Program-made: the position numbers and the translations under genes
In this document: positions 1 through 7,768 of the stretch, piece after piece
Position numbering within the stretch: the stretch's first letter is position 1
How the letters are laid out: every line of letters starts with the position of its first letter
Origin: Chloroflexota bacterium
Lineage (GTDB): Bacteria > Chloroflexota > Anaerolineae > UBA1429
DNA length: 9,204 nucleotides
Reading direction: 5' to 3'
NCBI GenBank assembly: GCA_012513725.1
Contig: JAAZBQ010000215.1
Span: 1 to 9,204, forward strand
Notes under the pieces: generated by a model
Seen by the model: the letters and a program-made list of their open reading frames with translations, nothing else
The model's database searches: none
What the model was told of the DNA's origin: nothing

Positions 1-2
1 GC

Positions 3-1877
3 AAGGATGGCGAGCTGGTGGAGGCCACGTGGGACGAGGCGCTGGATCTCGTGGCGACCAAGTTCGCCGAGATCGCGCAGGAGAGCGGGCCGGACGCGCT
101 GGCCTTCCTCTCCTCCGCCAAGTGCACCAACGAGGAGAACTATCTCGTCCAGAAGTTGGGCCGCGCAGTGATCGGCACGAACAACGTGGATCACTGTGCT
201 CGACTTTGACACTCCTCCACCGTGACCGGTCTGGTCACAGCATTTGGCTCCGGCGCGATGACGAACTCGATCGACGACATCGCCGAGGACGCGCAAGCCT
301 ACTTTGTCATCGGCTCGAACACCACCGAGAACCACCCGGTGATCGGCATGCGCCTGCGGCAGGCCGTGCGCCGGCGTGGCGCGACCCTGATCGTGGCCGA
401 CCCGCGGGACATCCCGCTGACCGATGTCGCCACGCTGCACCTCAAGCAGCGCCCGGGCACCGACATTGCCCTGCTGAACGGCCTGATGCACGTGCTGATC
501 AGCGAGGGGTTGTACGACAAGCAGTACGTGGCCGAGCGCACCGAGGGCTTTGAGGCGCTGGAGGCGGTCGTCTGCCAGTACACGCCCGAGCGGGTGGAGG
601 ACATCACCGGCGTGCCGGCAGAGGACGTGCGCAAGGCCGCGCGCCTGCTGGCCAGGAACCGCCCGGGCGCCCTCCTGTACGCGATGGGCATCACCCAGCA
701 CACCAGCGGGCATCAGAACGTGATGTCCTGCGCCAACCTCCAGATGCTCCTGGGCAACATGGGCGTTTCTGGCGGCGGGGTGAACCCCCTGCGCGGGCAG
801 AACAACGTCCAGGGCGCCTGCGACATGGGCTGCCTGGTGAACTTTTACCCCGGTTACCAGAAGGTCATCGACGAGGCCGCCCAGAAAAAGTTCGTGGAGG
901 CCTGGGGCAAGACGGGCTCCACCCAGGTGGGGCTGACCGTGGTGGAGATGATCAACGCCGCCGAGCGCGGCGAGATCCGGGGGCTGTTCGTCCTGGGCGA
1001 GAACCCGGCGATGACCGATCCCGACGTGAACCACGCGCGCCACGTCCTGGAGAACATGGAGTTCCTCGTGGTGCAGGAGATCCTGCACTCGGAGACCACC
1101 CAGTACGCCGACGTCGTGTTGCCGGGCGCTTCCTTTGCGGAAAAGGACGGTACGTTCACGAACACCGAGCGCCGCGTGCAGCGCGTGCGCCAGGCCGTCG
1201 CGTCCCCCGGCGAGGCGCGGATGGACTGGGATATCCTCTCCGAGCTCGCCCGCCGGCTGCAGGACAAGCTGGGCCTCTCCGCGGACGCCGGCCCCTACGC
1301 GGGCTGGGACTACTCGAGCGCCGAGGAGATCTTTACGGAGGTCGCGGCCCTCACCCCGTCCTACGCGGGTATGGACTATGTCCGCATCGATCAGCACGGC
1401 CTCCAGTGGCCCTGCCCCGATGCAGCGCACCCAGGAACAACGTTCCTGCACAAGGGCACGTTCTCCCGCGGGCTGGGGCTGTTGAGCCCGGTGGAGTGGT
1501 TGCCGCCCGCCGAGGAGCCCGACGCCGAGTACCCCCTGGTGCTCACCACGGGGCGCGTGCTGTACCACTGGCACGGCGGCACGATGTCGCGCCGCGCTGC
1601 CGGACTGAACGAGATCTACCCCGAGCCGCTGGTGGAGATCAACCCGGTCGACGCCCGCGCGCTCAAGATCAAGGATGGCGAGATGATCACGGTGACCTCC
1701 CGGCGCGGCACCGTCACGGCCCGCGCGGAGGTGGTGGACCGGCCGGATCCGGGCGTGGTGTTCATGACCTTCCACTTCCAGGAGGCCGCCGCCAACCTGC
1801 TGACCATCGCTGCCCTGGACCCGGTGGCCAAGATTCCAGAGTACAAGGTATGCGCTGTGCGGGTAGAGGCCAACTAG
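3..1877 (+). CDS. fdhF: Formate dehydrogenase alpha subunit, selenocysteine-containing, 5'-truncated by the window
   Basis: Catalyses formate oxidation to CO2 (or the reverse) at a bis-molybdopterin guanine dinucleotide Mo/W centre. The frame is open from base 3 to TAG 1875-1877 if TGA 207-209 is read as selenocysteine, giving 624 visible residues. Sec is visible residue 69, in the context DHCARL-U-HSSTVTGL; E. coli FdhF has CARV-U-HGPSVAGL around Sec140. The following His (residue 70) is the conserved active-site histidine. The motif NPLRGQNNVQGACDMG carries the active-site Arg (codon 792-794), 195 residues after Sec against 193 in E. coli. The end YKVCAVRVE matches the family's C-terminal molybdopterin-dinucleotide-binding domain. 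If E. coli-like, about 70 N-terminal residues with the [4Fe-4S] cysteines lie upstream; a longer ferredoxin-like extension cannot be excluded. A FocA-like channel gene follows after 156 bases. Family assignment is very secure; the electron-acceptor partner is unknown. Confidence 0.96.
207..238 (+). promoter_or_regulatory. Selenocysteine UGA codon with bacterial SECIS hairpin
   Basis: TGA 207-209 is in frame between the two halves of the formate dehydrogenase. Bases 222-227 (GTGACC) pair perfectly with 233-238 (GGTCAC) and enclose the loop GGTCT at 228-232. The same GGUCU apical loop is the SelB-binding element of the E. coli fdhF SECIS. The 18 bases between UGA and the loop equal the E. coli spacing. 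The E. coli element has a bulged U in the upper stem that is absent here. Known of the family: SelB with Sec-tRNA binds this hairpin and decodes the UGA. Inference: the genome also carries selA, selB, selC and selD outside the window. Confidence 0.93.
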
Positions 1878-2018
1878 CGACCCAAAGTGACGGACGACAA
1901 AGGGGGTGGCAGCGCAGCAACTCCGGCGAGCCGGCAGCTGATTGAAGACTATCGTTAGCGCACTGGCAACCACTTGGCGTCGTGCCACAGCAGGACAATC
2001 ACATACACGCAGACTGTT

Positions 2019-2024
2019 GGAGGA
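2019..2024 (+). promoter_or_regulatory. Ribosome binding site fixing the focA start
   Basis: GGAGGA lies 9 bases upstream of ATG 2034. It decides between this ATG and an in-frame ATG at 1974, which has no purine-rich leader. The 1974 start would add 20 residues that do not look like the N-terminus of a formate/nitrite transporter. Confidence 0.75.
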
Positions 2025-2033
2025 CTAGAACAC

Positions 2034-2876
2034 ATGGCTTTCAAGGCACCTAAAGCAATCGCCGAGGCGGCGTGCACCGCCGCGTGCGCCAAGACCGCTC
2101 TTTCCACGAGCAAGCAGCTGGTGCTCGGCTTTTTGGCCGGGGCGTTCATCGCCTTTGGCGGCCTCCTGGCCATCGTGGTGGGCAGGGGCAGCACCATCTT
2201 TACGCAGCCCGAATATGCCGGCCTGGGCAAGCTCGTCTTTGGCGGCGTGTTCCCCGTGGGCCTCATGCTGGTGATCATCGCCGGTGCCGAGCTGTTCACC
2301 GGCAACTGCGGGCTGATCCCCACCGGTTGCCTCTCCGGCCAGACCTCCTGGAAGGGCCTGGCGCGCAACTGGGGGTTCGTGTACCTCGGGAACTTTGTCG
2401 GCTCGGTTTTTGTGGCCCTGTTCATCGCTTACTGGACCGGGATCGTGAGCGGCGGCATCCTGGGCGAGGCCGCTGCGTCGATCGCCGAGGGCAAGGTCGC
2501 GCTGACCTGGGGCCAGGCCATCCTGCGCGGCGTCGGCTGCAACTGGCTGGTGGTGCTCGCAGTGTGGATGGCCATCGGCGCCGATGACATCGGCGGCAAG
2601 ATCCTGGCCATCTGGTTCCCGATCATGGCGTTTGTGGCCATGGGCCTGGAGCACTCGATCGCCAACATGTTCTTCATCCCCCTCGGGATGCTGAACGGCG
2701 CAAACGTGAGCGTTGGCCAGTTCCTGTTCTCGAACCTCCTGCCGGTGACCATCGGCAACATCATCGGCGGCGCGGTGTTCGTCGGTGCGGCGTATTGGTG
2801 GATCTACCTCCGAGAAGAGTCCCCGGCGCCCGCGGCGGCCAAGAGCGGCAAGGCCCGGGTGGCCAGCGCCAAGTAG
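2034..2876 (+). CDS. focA: Formate/nitrite transporter family channel (FocA-like)
   Basis: A 280-residue membrane channel of the FNT family, which forms pentamers moving formate, nitrite or related small monovalent anions across the cytoplasmic membrane. Several strongly hydrophobic segments are visible, starting with KQLVLGFLAGAFIAFGG. The family signature GAELFTGN (residues 84-91) includes the conserved Thr89 of the omega loop. LEHSIANMFFIPLG contains His207, the equivalent of the central pore histidine (His209 in E. coli FocA). NWGFVYLGNFVGS is another typical FNT stretch. The tail of about 20 residues is rich in Ala and Lys and probably cytoplasmic. The N-terminal helix carries Cys14 and Cys18, which is unusual. 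Start chosen at 2034 from the GGAGGA site. Lying directly after a formate dehydrogenase, formate is the most likely substrate; nitrite or hydrosulfide cannot be excluded from sequence alone. Confidence 0.93.
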   Translation: MAFKAPKAIAEAACTAACAKTALSTSKQLVLGFLAGAFIAFGGLLAIVVGRGSTIFTQPEYAGLGKLVFGGVFPVGLMLVIIAGAELFTGNCGLIPTGCLSGQTSWKGLARNWGFVYLGNFVGSVFVALFIAYWTGIVSGGILGEAAASIAEGKVALTWGQAILRGVGCNWLVVLAVWMAIGADDIGGKILAIWFPIMAFVAMGLEHSIANMFFIPLGMLNGANVSVGQFLFSNLLPVTIGNIIGGAVFVGAAYWWIYLREESPAPAAAKSGKARVASAK

Positions 2877-2906
2877 GACGCGCTGTCGCGCGCCAACGTT
2901 TCGTTC

Positions 2907-2941
2907 CACGCCGGGCGGCACGCGTGCCGCCCGGCGTGTTG
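2907..2941 (+). terminator. Probable terminator hairpin after focA (32-base perfect palindrome)
   Basis: Bases 2907-2938 are a perfect inverted repeat. As RNA they fold into a 14-bp GC-rich stem (arm CACGCCGGGCGGCA) with a CGCG tetraloop, 30 bases after the focA stop. The downstream tract TTGTGTGTG is only moderately T-rich, so intrinsic termination may be partial. Being symmetric, the hairpin could work in both directions. It separates the fdh-foc genes from the hyp operon, which has its own -10 box further on. Confidence 0.65.
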
Positions 2942-3018
2942 TGTGTGCGGCGCAGGGAGGGCGTGCACCGCAGCGGATCGCCTTGCCGAGGCGACTCGCC
3001 ATAAGGAGCGGTTCTCCC

Positions 3019-3024
3019 TATACT
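3019..3024 (+). promoter_or_regulatory. Putative -10 element of the hyp operon
   Basis: TATACT (5 of 6 matches to TATAAT) stands out in very GC-rich DNA. Standard -10 geometry would place +1 at base 3031, the A of the hypA ATG, implying a leaderless mRNA. No good -35 hexamer lies 16-18 bases upstream (the best-placed bases are TCGCCA), and there is no extended -10 TG, so an activator or alternative sigma factor may be needed. Its position just after the terminator-like hairpin supports a promoter here. Transcription from further upstream is the alternative. Confidence 0.45.
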
Positions 3025-3030
3025 CTGGCT

Positions 3031-3372
3031 ATGCACGAACTATCAGTCACGGAAGAGATGCTGCGCATCGCCACGCAGCACGCCCAAGAGGCCCAGGCCA
3101 AGCGCATCACGTCCATCCACCTCGTGGTGGGCGATCTGAGCAGCATCGTCGACGATTCGGTGCAGTTCTACTTTGATTTCCTGAGCAAGGGCACCATCGC
3201 CGAGGGCGCCCGCCTGCGCTTTACCCGGGTGGCGCCGCGGTTGCGCTGCCGCAACTGTGGCGGCGAGTTCGCCATGCGGCCCATGGATTGGACCTGCCCG
3301 CACTGCGGGGCCGCGGGGGGCGACGTGGTGGCGGGGCGCGAGTTCTACCTCGACGCCATCGAGGTGGAGTGA
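3031..3372 (+). CDS. hypA: Hydrogenase nickel incorporation protein HypA
   Basis: Nickel-binding metallochaperone that, with HypB, inserts Ni into the large subunit of [NiFe] hydrogenases in the cytoplasm. The protein has 113 residues, the usual family length. It begins MHE, where the N-terminal amine and His2 bind nickel, which fixes the start although the frame stays open far upstream. The zinc domain has two CxxC pairs, Cys73/Cys76 (CRNC) and Cys89/Cys92 (CPHC). No Shine-Dalgarno sequence lies at normal distance; the nearest purine run, AAGGAG at 3003-3008, is 22 bases away. A TATACT box at 3019-3024 suggests a leaderless message. First gene of the hypABFCDE operon; hypB follows 17 bases after the stop. 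Confidence 0.96.
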   Translation: MHELSVTEEMLRIATQHAQEAQAKRITSIHLVVGDLSSIVDDSVQFYFDFLSKGTIAEGARLRFTRVAPRLRCRNCGGEFAMRPMDWTCPHCGAAGGDVVAGREFYLDAIEVE

Positions 3373-3389
3373 GGAGAGGGGCGGGACGA

Positions 3390-4046
3390 ATGCCTGAGGT
3401 CAAGGTCGTACAGCAGTTCATGCAGGCCAACGACTCGGTGGCCGCCGACAACCGGCGGCTCCTGGCCGAGCGGGGCGTGGTGGCCGTCAACCTGATGGCC
3501 TCCCCCGGGGCCGGCAAGACGAGCCTCATCCTGCGCACCATCGAGGCGCTCGACGGGCGGGCGCGGATCGGCGTCATCGAGGGGGACACCGCCTCGCAGA
3601 TCGATGCGGACCGGGTGGCCACCACCGGCGTCCCCGTGGTGCAGGTGAACACCGGGGGCGGCTGCCACCTGGATGCGCCGATGGTACGTTCGGCCCTCGA
3701 CGCGCTGCCCTTGGACGATATGGACCTCCTCCTCATTGAAAACGTGGGCAACCTCGTCTGCCCGGCGGGCTTTCGCCTGGGCGAGTCGCAGAACGTGGTG
3801 ATCGCCAGCGTGCCCGAGGGCGACGACAAACCGTACAAATACCCGGCCATGTTCATCGCCGCCGACGTCGTGGTGGTGAACAAGATCGACCTCCTGCCAT
3901 ACCTCGATTTCGACCTGCCGGCCTTTCGCCGCCTGGTGCAGGGGGTGAACCCCCGGGCGCGGGTGTTCGAGACATCCTGCCGGACCGACGAGGGGCTCTC
4001 CGACTGGGTCGACTGGCTGGACGGCCTGCGAGCGCGGCCGGGCTGA
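3390..4046 (+). CDS. hypB: Hydrogenase maturation GTPase HypB
   Basis: A SIMIBI-class GTPase that partners HypA and drives nickel transfer into [NiFe]-hydrogenase precursors. It has 218 residues. The P-loop SPGAGKTS is at residues 38-45. GVIEGDTASQIDADR follows as the switch region, and NKID (164-167) gives guanine specificity. Cys92-His93 in GGGCHLD and Cys124 in NVGNLVC match the conserved metal site at the dimer interface. It lacks the N-terminal CxxCGC nickel motif of E. coli HypB and any histidine-rich tract, so it is the short form of the family. The frame runs upstream into hypA, but ATG 3390 is preceded by the purine-rich AGAGGGG at suitable distance and gives a family-like N-terminus. 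The stop codon abuts the hypF ATG. Confidence 0.96.
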   Translation: MPEVKVVQQFMQANDSVAADNRRLLAERGVVAVNLMASPGAGKTSLILRTIEALDGRARIGVIEGDTASQIDADRVATTGVPVVQVNTGGGCHLDAPMVRSALDALPLDDMDLLLIENVGNLVCPAGFRLGESQNVVIASVPEGDDKPYKYPAMFIAADVVVVNKIDLLPYLDFDLPAFRRLVQGVNPRARVFETSCRTDEGLSDWVDWLDGLRARPG

Positions 4047-6386
4047 ATGGACGCGTCCGCTGGCACCCGCTATCGCATCGACGTCGGCGGCGTCGTGCAG
4101 GGGGTGGGCTTTCGCCCCTTTGTCTACCGCCTGGCCGGGGGCCTGGGCCTCTCGGGTTGGGTCCAGAACCACTCGGGCGGGGTGACCATCGAGGCGGAGG
4201 GCCCGCCGGACCACCTGGATGCCCTCGTAGCCGCCCTGCGGGCCGAGGCGCCGCCCCTGGCGCACGTCGATTCGGTAGCCGTTCGGGCCTGCGCGCCGAC
4301 TGGGGAGGAGGGCTTTTCCATCCGGCCCTCCTGCGAGCGGCCGGGCGCGCACCAACTGGTCTCGCCGGACGTCGCCACCTGCGCCGAGTGCCTGGCCGAG
4401 GTGCGGGATCCCGCCGATCGGCGCTATCGCTACCCCTTTACGAACTGCACGCACTGCGGGCCCCGCTTTACCATCATTACCGCCCTGCCCTACGACCGGC
4501 CCGTGACCACCATGCGCGATTTCGACATGTGCCCGGCCTGCCGGGCCGAGTACGAGGATCCCGGCGACCGGCGATTCCACGCCCAGCCGAACGCCTGCCC
4601 CGTTTGCGGGCCGCGCCTGTGGCTGGCGCCCGGAGGCGCGCAGCCGGCGCGTGGGGCGGGGTTGCCGCCGGAGGCTGCGGGCGACGCCATCGCCCGGGCC
4701 GCGCGGATGCTGGGCGAGGGGGCGATCCTGGCCGTCAAGGGGCTGGGCGGCTACCAGTTGGCCTGCGACGCGACGGACCCGGCGGCGGTGGAGGCCCTAC
4801 GGGCCCGCAAGGCGCGTCCGCACAAGCCGTTGGCGGTGATGATGGCCGATCTGGCCACCGTACGCGCCCACTGCCGGGTGTCGGCCGCGGAGGAGCGGCT
4901 CCTCGCCTCGCCCGAGTGCCCGATCGTGCTCCTGGAGTGGCGGGCGGATTCCTCCATCGCCCCGGCCGTAGGGCCCGGGAACCGCTACCTCGGCGTCATG
5001 CTGCCCTATACCCCGCTCCACCACCTGCTCCTCGGCGATGTGGGCCGTCCGCTGGTGATGACCAGCGGCAACCGGAGCGAGGAGCCGATCGCGGCCGAGA
5101 ACGACGAGGCACTGGCGCGCCTGGCGCTCCTGGTGGACGCTTTCCTGATGCACGACCGGGAGATCGTGGCGCGCTACGACGACTCGGTGTGGTGGGTGCC
5201 TGACGTGGGGGGCGAGCCGCTGGCCCAGCCCATCCGCCGCGCCCGGGGGTATGCTCCGCTCCCCATCCGTCTGCCCGTTGCCAGCCCGCCGCTGCTCGCC
5301 TGCGGGGCGGAACTCAAGAACACTTCCTGCCTGGCCCGCGACCGCGATGCGTTCCTGTCGCCCCACATCGGCGACTTGGAGAACCTGGAGACCGTCGAGC
5401 ATCTGGAGCGTACTCTAGAGTGGTATCGGCGGCTGCTCGACCTCCAGCCCGGGGCGGTCGTGGTGGACCTCCATCCCGACTATGCCGCCACGCGGCTGGG
5501 ACGGGCCCTGGCCGAGCGGGAAGGCCTGCACCTGCACACCGTGCAACACCACCACGCGCACCTGGCGGCCTGCCTGGCCGATAACGGCTGGCTGCCCGCC
5601 GATGGCCCGGTGATCGGCGTGACCCTGGACGGCACCGGCTATGGGGCGGATGGCCACCTGTGGGGCGGCGAGTGGCTGTTCGGCGACTACAGGGGCTACC
5701 GCCGGCTCGCCCACCTAGAGTACTTGCCCCTGCCCGGCGGCGACGCGGCCACCCGCCAGCCCTGGCGAATCGCCGCGGGGTACCTGCTGGCCCTTCGCGG
5801 CGAGGCGCCCGGCTGGCTCGTCCCCGCGGGGGCGCCGCCGGAGGCGCTGGCGGTGCTCGAGCGCCAGGTGGCCCGGGGGGTGAACGTTCCGCTGACCTCT
5901 TCCATGGGCAGGCTGTTCGACGCCGTGGCGGCCCTGCTGGACGTGCGGCGCGCCATCACCTACGAGGGGCAGGCGGCTATCGAGTTGGAGATGCTGGCCG
6001 GGTCCGGCGCAGGGGCAACGGACGCGCAGGACGCCTACTCCTATGGCTTGGATCGTGCGGATGGGGCGTCCTTGGTGCGGGTGGCGCCGCTGTTCGACGG
6101 CCTCCTGGATGACCTGGTCCGCGGCGAGCCCTCCAGCCGGATCGCCCGCCGCTTCCACGCCACCGTCATCGACATGGTGGTGGCGGTGAGCCGGGCGATC
6201 GCCAAGGAGACGGGGGTGTGGACGGCGGCGCTGAGCGGGGGTTGCTTCCAGAACCGCCTGCTCCTGGAGGGGGCGGTGCAGGCGCTCCGGGCGGTCGGGT
6301 TCCGGGTGCTCGTGCATCGGCAGGTGCCGGCCAACGACGGGGGAATCAGTCTCGGTCAAGCCGCCGTGGCGGCTCTGGCCGAGTAG
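4047..6386 (+). CDS. hypF: Carbamoyltransferase HypF
   Basis: Uses carbamoyl phosphate and ATP to make carbamoyl-adenylate and transfers the carbamoyl group to the C-terminal Cys of HypE, the source of the hydrogenase cyanide ligands. 779 residues, the full family length. The acylphosphatase domain (about 8-95) has VQGVGFRPF with catalytic Arg23 and Asn41 in NHSGG. The zinc-finger region has four CxxC pairs: Cys112/115, 134/137, 162/165 and 184/187. A YrdC-like domain spans about 208-400, with KGLGGYQLACDA. The C-terminal Kae1-like domain (about 415-779) has the metal-binding HHHAH (His501 to His505), DGTGYG, SGGCFQNRLL and NDGGISLGQ. All key residues are present. The ATG directly follows the hypB stop (TGAATG) with no clear Shine-Dalgarno, so translation is probably coupled to hypB. 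Confidence 0.97.
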   Translation: MDASAGTRYRIDVGGVVQGVGFRPFVYRLAGGLGLSGWVQNHSGGVTIEAEGPPDHLDALVAALRAEAPPLAHVDSVAVRACAPTGEEGFSIRPSCERPGAHQLVSPDVATCAECLAEVRDPADRRYRYPFTNCTHCGPRFTIITALPYDRPVTTMRDFDMCPACRAEYEDPGDRRFHAQPNACPVCGPRLWLAPGGAQPARGAGLPPEAAGDAIARAARMLGEGAILAVKGLGGYQLACDATDPAAVEALRARKARPHKPLAVMMADLATVRAHCRVSAAEERLLASPECPIVLLEWRADSSIAPAVGPGNRYLGVMLPYTPLHHLLLGDVGRPLVMTSGNRSEEPIAAENDEALARLALLVDAFLMHDREIVARYDDSVWWVPDVGGEPLAQPIRRARGYAPLPIRLPVASPPLLACGAELKNTSCLARDRDAFLSPHIGDLENLETVEHLERTLEWYRRLLDLQPGAVVVDLHPDYAATRLGRALAEREGLHLHTVQHHHAHLAACLADNGWLPADGPVIGVTLDGTGYGADGHLWGGEWLFGDYRGYRRLAHLEYLPLPGGDAATRQPWRIAAGYLLALRGEAPGWLVPAGAPPEALAVLERQVARGVNVPLTSSMGRLFDAVAALLDVRRAITYEGQAAIELEMLAGSGAGATDAQDAYSYGLDRADGASLVRVAPLFDGLLDDLVRGEPSSRIARRFHATVIDMVVAVSRAIAKETGVWTAALSGGCFQNRLLLEGAVQALRAVGFRVLVHRQVPANDGGISLGQAAVAALAE

Positions 6387-6401
6387 GGGAGGGGGAAGAC
6401 C

Positions 6402-6674
6402 ATGTGCCTGGCAGTGCCCGTGCGCATCTTGTCCATCGACGGCGACCAGGGGGTCGTGGAGATTGGCGGGATGGAGCACACCATCAGTCTGCTCCTGACG
6501 CCAGAGGCCTGCGTGGGCGATTACGTGCTCCTGCACACCGGGTTCGCCATCCAGCGTCTCGACCGGGAGGAGGCCGAGGAGAGCCTGCGCCTGTTCGCCG
6601 AGATGGCCGCCCTCGCCGCGGAGATGGAGCGCAGTGCGGGCGGCGAGCGGGCCACCGACGAGGAGAACGCGTGA
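6402..6674 (+). CDS. hypC: Hydrogenase maturation chaperone HypC/HybG family
   Basis: Small chaperone that forms a complex with HypD to carry the Fe(CN)2CO unit and deliver it to the hydrogenase large subunit. It has 90 residues. The N-terminus MCLAVPVRI contains the essential Cys2, exposed after Met removal. YVLLHTGFAIQRLD with His45 is the second family signature. The acidic, alanine-rich C-terminal tail (about 55-90) is probably helical. A strong purine-rich ribosome site (6387-6397) precedes ATG 6402. Its TGA overlaps the hypD GTG start, and its last codons supply the hypD ribosome site. Nothing is missing compared with the family. HypC acts with the neighbouring HypD and HypE. Confidence 0.96.
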   Translation: MCLAVPVRILSIDGDQGVVEIGGMEHTISLLLTPEACVGDYVLLHTGFAIQRLDREEAEESLRLFAEMAALAAEMERSAGGERATDEENA

Positions 6675-7768
6675 GGTACGTCGACGAGTACCGCGACCCT
6701 GCCGCAGCCCGCGCCCTCATCGCCCAGATCACCGCCTCCAGCCGGCGCCCGGTGACCCTCATGGAGTTCTGCGGCGGGCACACCCACGCCATCCTGCGCT
6801 TTGGGCTGCGCCAGCTGCTGCCCGCCACGGTGCGGCTGCGCTCCGGGCCGGGCTGTCCCGTGTGCGTCACCTCGGCGGCGGATCTGGACCGCGCCATCGC
6901 CCTGGCTCGCGTGCCGGACGCCATCCTGGCCACGTTCGGCGACATGGTGCGGGTGCCGGGCTCCTGCGGCACGCTGGAGGCGGCCCGCGCCGGCGGCGCC
7001 GACGTCCGCGTGGTGTATTCGCCGCTCAACGCCCTGGCGCTGGCTCGCCGGCATCCCGATCGCCCGGTCATTCTCCTGGGTATCGGGTTCGAAACCACCG
7101 CCCCCGGCGTGGCGGCCACCGTCGAGCGGGCCGAAGCCGAGGGGGTGCCCAACCTGTACCTCCACTCCCTGCACAAGCGCACCCTGCCCGCCATGCGGGC
7201 CATCCTGGAGGGGGGCGCCGTGCACCTGGACGGCGTCATCGGCCCGGGCCACGTGGCCGCCGTGGTGGGGTCGCGGGCCTGGCGGCCGTTGGCCGATGAC
7301 TATCGCGTGCCCTGCGCCGTGGCCGGTTTCGAGCCCCTGGACCTCCTGGAGGCGATCGCCCGCCTGGTGGAGATGGCCGAAGGGGGGCAGGCCAAGGTAG
7401 TGAACGCCTACGGGCGGGGCGTTCGGCCCGAGGGCAATCCCGTCGCGCAGGAGGCGCTGGAGCGCGTCTTTTCCGTGGCGGACGCCGACTGGCGCGGCCT
7501 GGGCGTGCTGCCCGGGAGCGGACTGGCCCTCCGACCGGCCTATGCCCATCGCGACGCGGGCCAGGTCTTTTCCGCGGCGCTGGAGGGCGTCGAGCCCGCC
7601 GGAGACCCGCCCGGTTGCCGCTGCGGCGACGTGCTACGCGGGACGCTGGAGCCCACCGAGTGCCCGCTCTACCGCACCGTCTGCACCCCGCTGCACCCCG
7701 TGGGGCCCTGCATGGTGAGCGGAGAGGGGGCCTGTGCCGCCCACTATCGCTACGGAGAGGCGCGATGA
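6671..7768 (+). CDS. hypD: Hydrogenase iron-centre assembly protein HypD
   Basis: Iron-sulfur scaffold on which the Fe(CN)2CO cofactor is assembled with HypC, accepting cyanide from HypE. It has 365 residues with a GTG start overlapping the hypC stop (GTGA); GAGGAG at 6660-6665 is the ribosome site. The start matches E. coli (VRYVDEYRDP here, MRFVDEYRAP there). Catalytic motifs are FCGGHTHAI (Cys34, His37, His39) and GPGCPVCV (Cys62, Cys65). GFETTAP and AGFEPLDLL are further family signatures. The C-terminal cysteine cluster for the [4Fe-4S] centre includes Cys318, Cys331, Cys338 and Cys355, with extra Cys316 and Cys347. Its stop overlaps the hypE ATG (ATGA). The frame continues upstream of 6671 into hypC and hypF, but that part has no resemblance to HypD. 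Confidence 0.97.
   Translation: MRYVDEYRDPAAARALIAQITASSRRPVTLMEFCGGHTHAILRFGLRQLLPATVRLRSGPGCPVCVTSAADLDRAIALARVPDAILATFGDMVRVPGSCGTLEAARAGGADVRVVYSPLNALALARRHPDRPVILLGIGFETTAPGVAATVERAEAEGVPNLYLHSLHKRTLPAMRAILEGGAVHLDGVIGPGHVAAVVGSRAWRPLADDYRVPCAVAGFEPLDLLEAIARLVEMAEGGQAKVVNAYGRGVRPEGNPVAQEALERVFSVADADWRGLGVLPGSGLALRPAYAHRDAGQVFSAALEGVEPAGDPPGCRCGDVLRGTLEPTECPLYRTVCTPLHPVGPCMVSGEGACAAHYRYGEAR

Noticed and set aside
222..1877. A separate formate dehydrogenase gene starting at GTG 222 (or a pseudogene split by a nonsense mutation)
   Set aside because: The frame and homology continue across TGA 207-209 at the known selenocysteine position, with a SECIS hairpin at the correct spacing. GTG 222 is a Val codon inside the SECIS stem, without a suitable ribosome site (the upstream bases are pyrimidine-rich).
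1878..2033. Promoter or riboswitch between fdhF and focA
   Set aside because: TTGAAG (1942-1947) and TTGGCG (1974-1979) have no -10 partner at proper spacing. Only short hairpins such as CCGG/CCGG are seen, and no known riboswitch core is recognisable. focA may be cotranscribed with fdhF.
2978..3000. Switch-like alternative hairpins upstream of hypA (GGCGA able to pair with TCGCC on either side)
   Set aside because: The stems are 4-6 bp, common by chance in such GC-rich DNA. They would lie upstream of the likely transcription start and so not be in the mRNA.
2025..3002. Long ORFs on the minus strand (also 3345-4580, 5715-6536, 6521-7549 and 7750-8733)
   Set aside because: They are antisense shadows of the well-supported + strand genes, caused by high third-position GC, with low-complexity Arg/Gly/Ala/Pro/His-rich translations and no recognisable domains.
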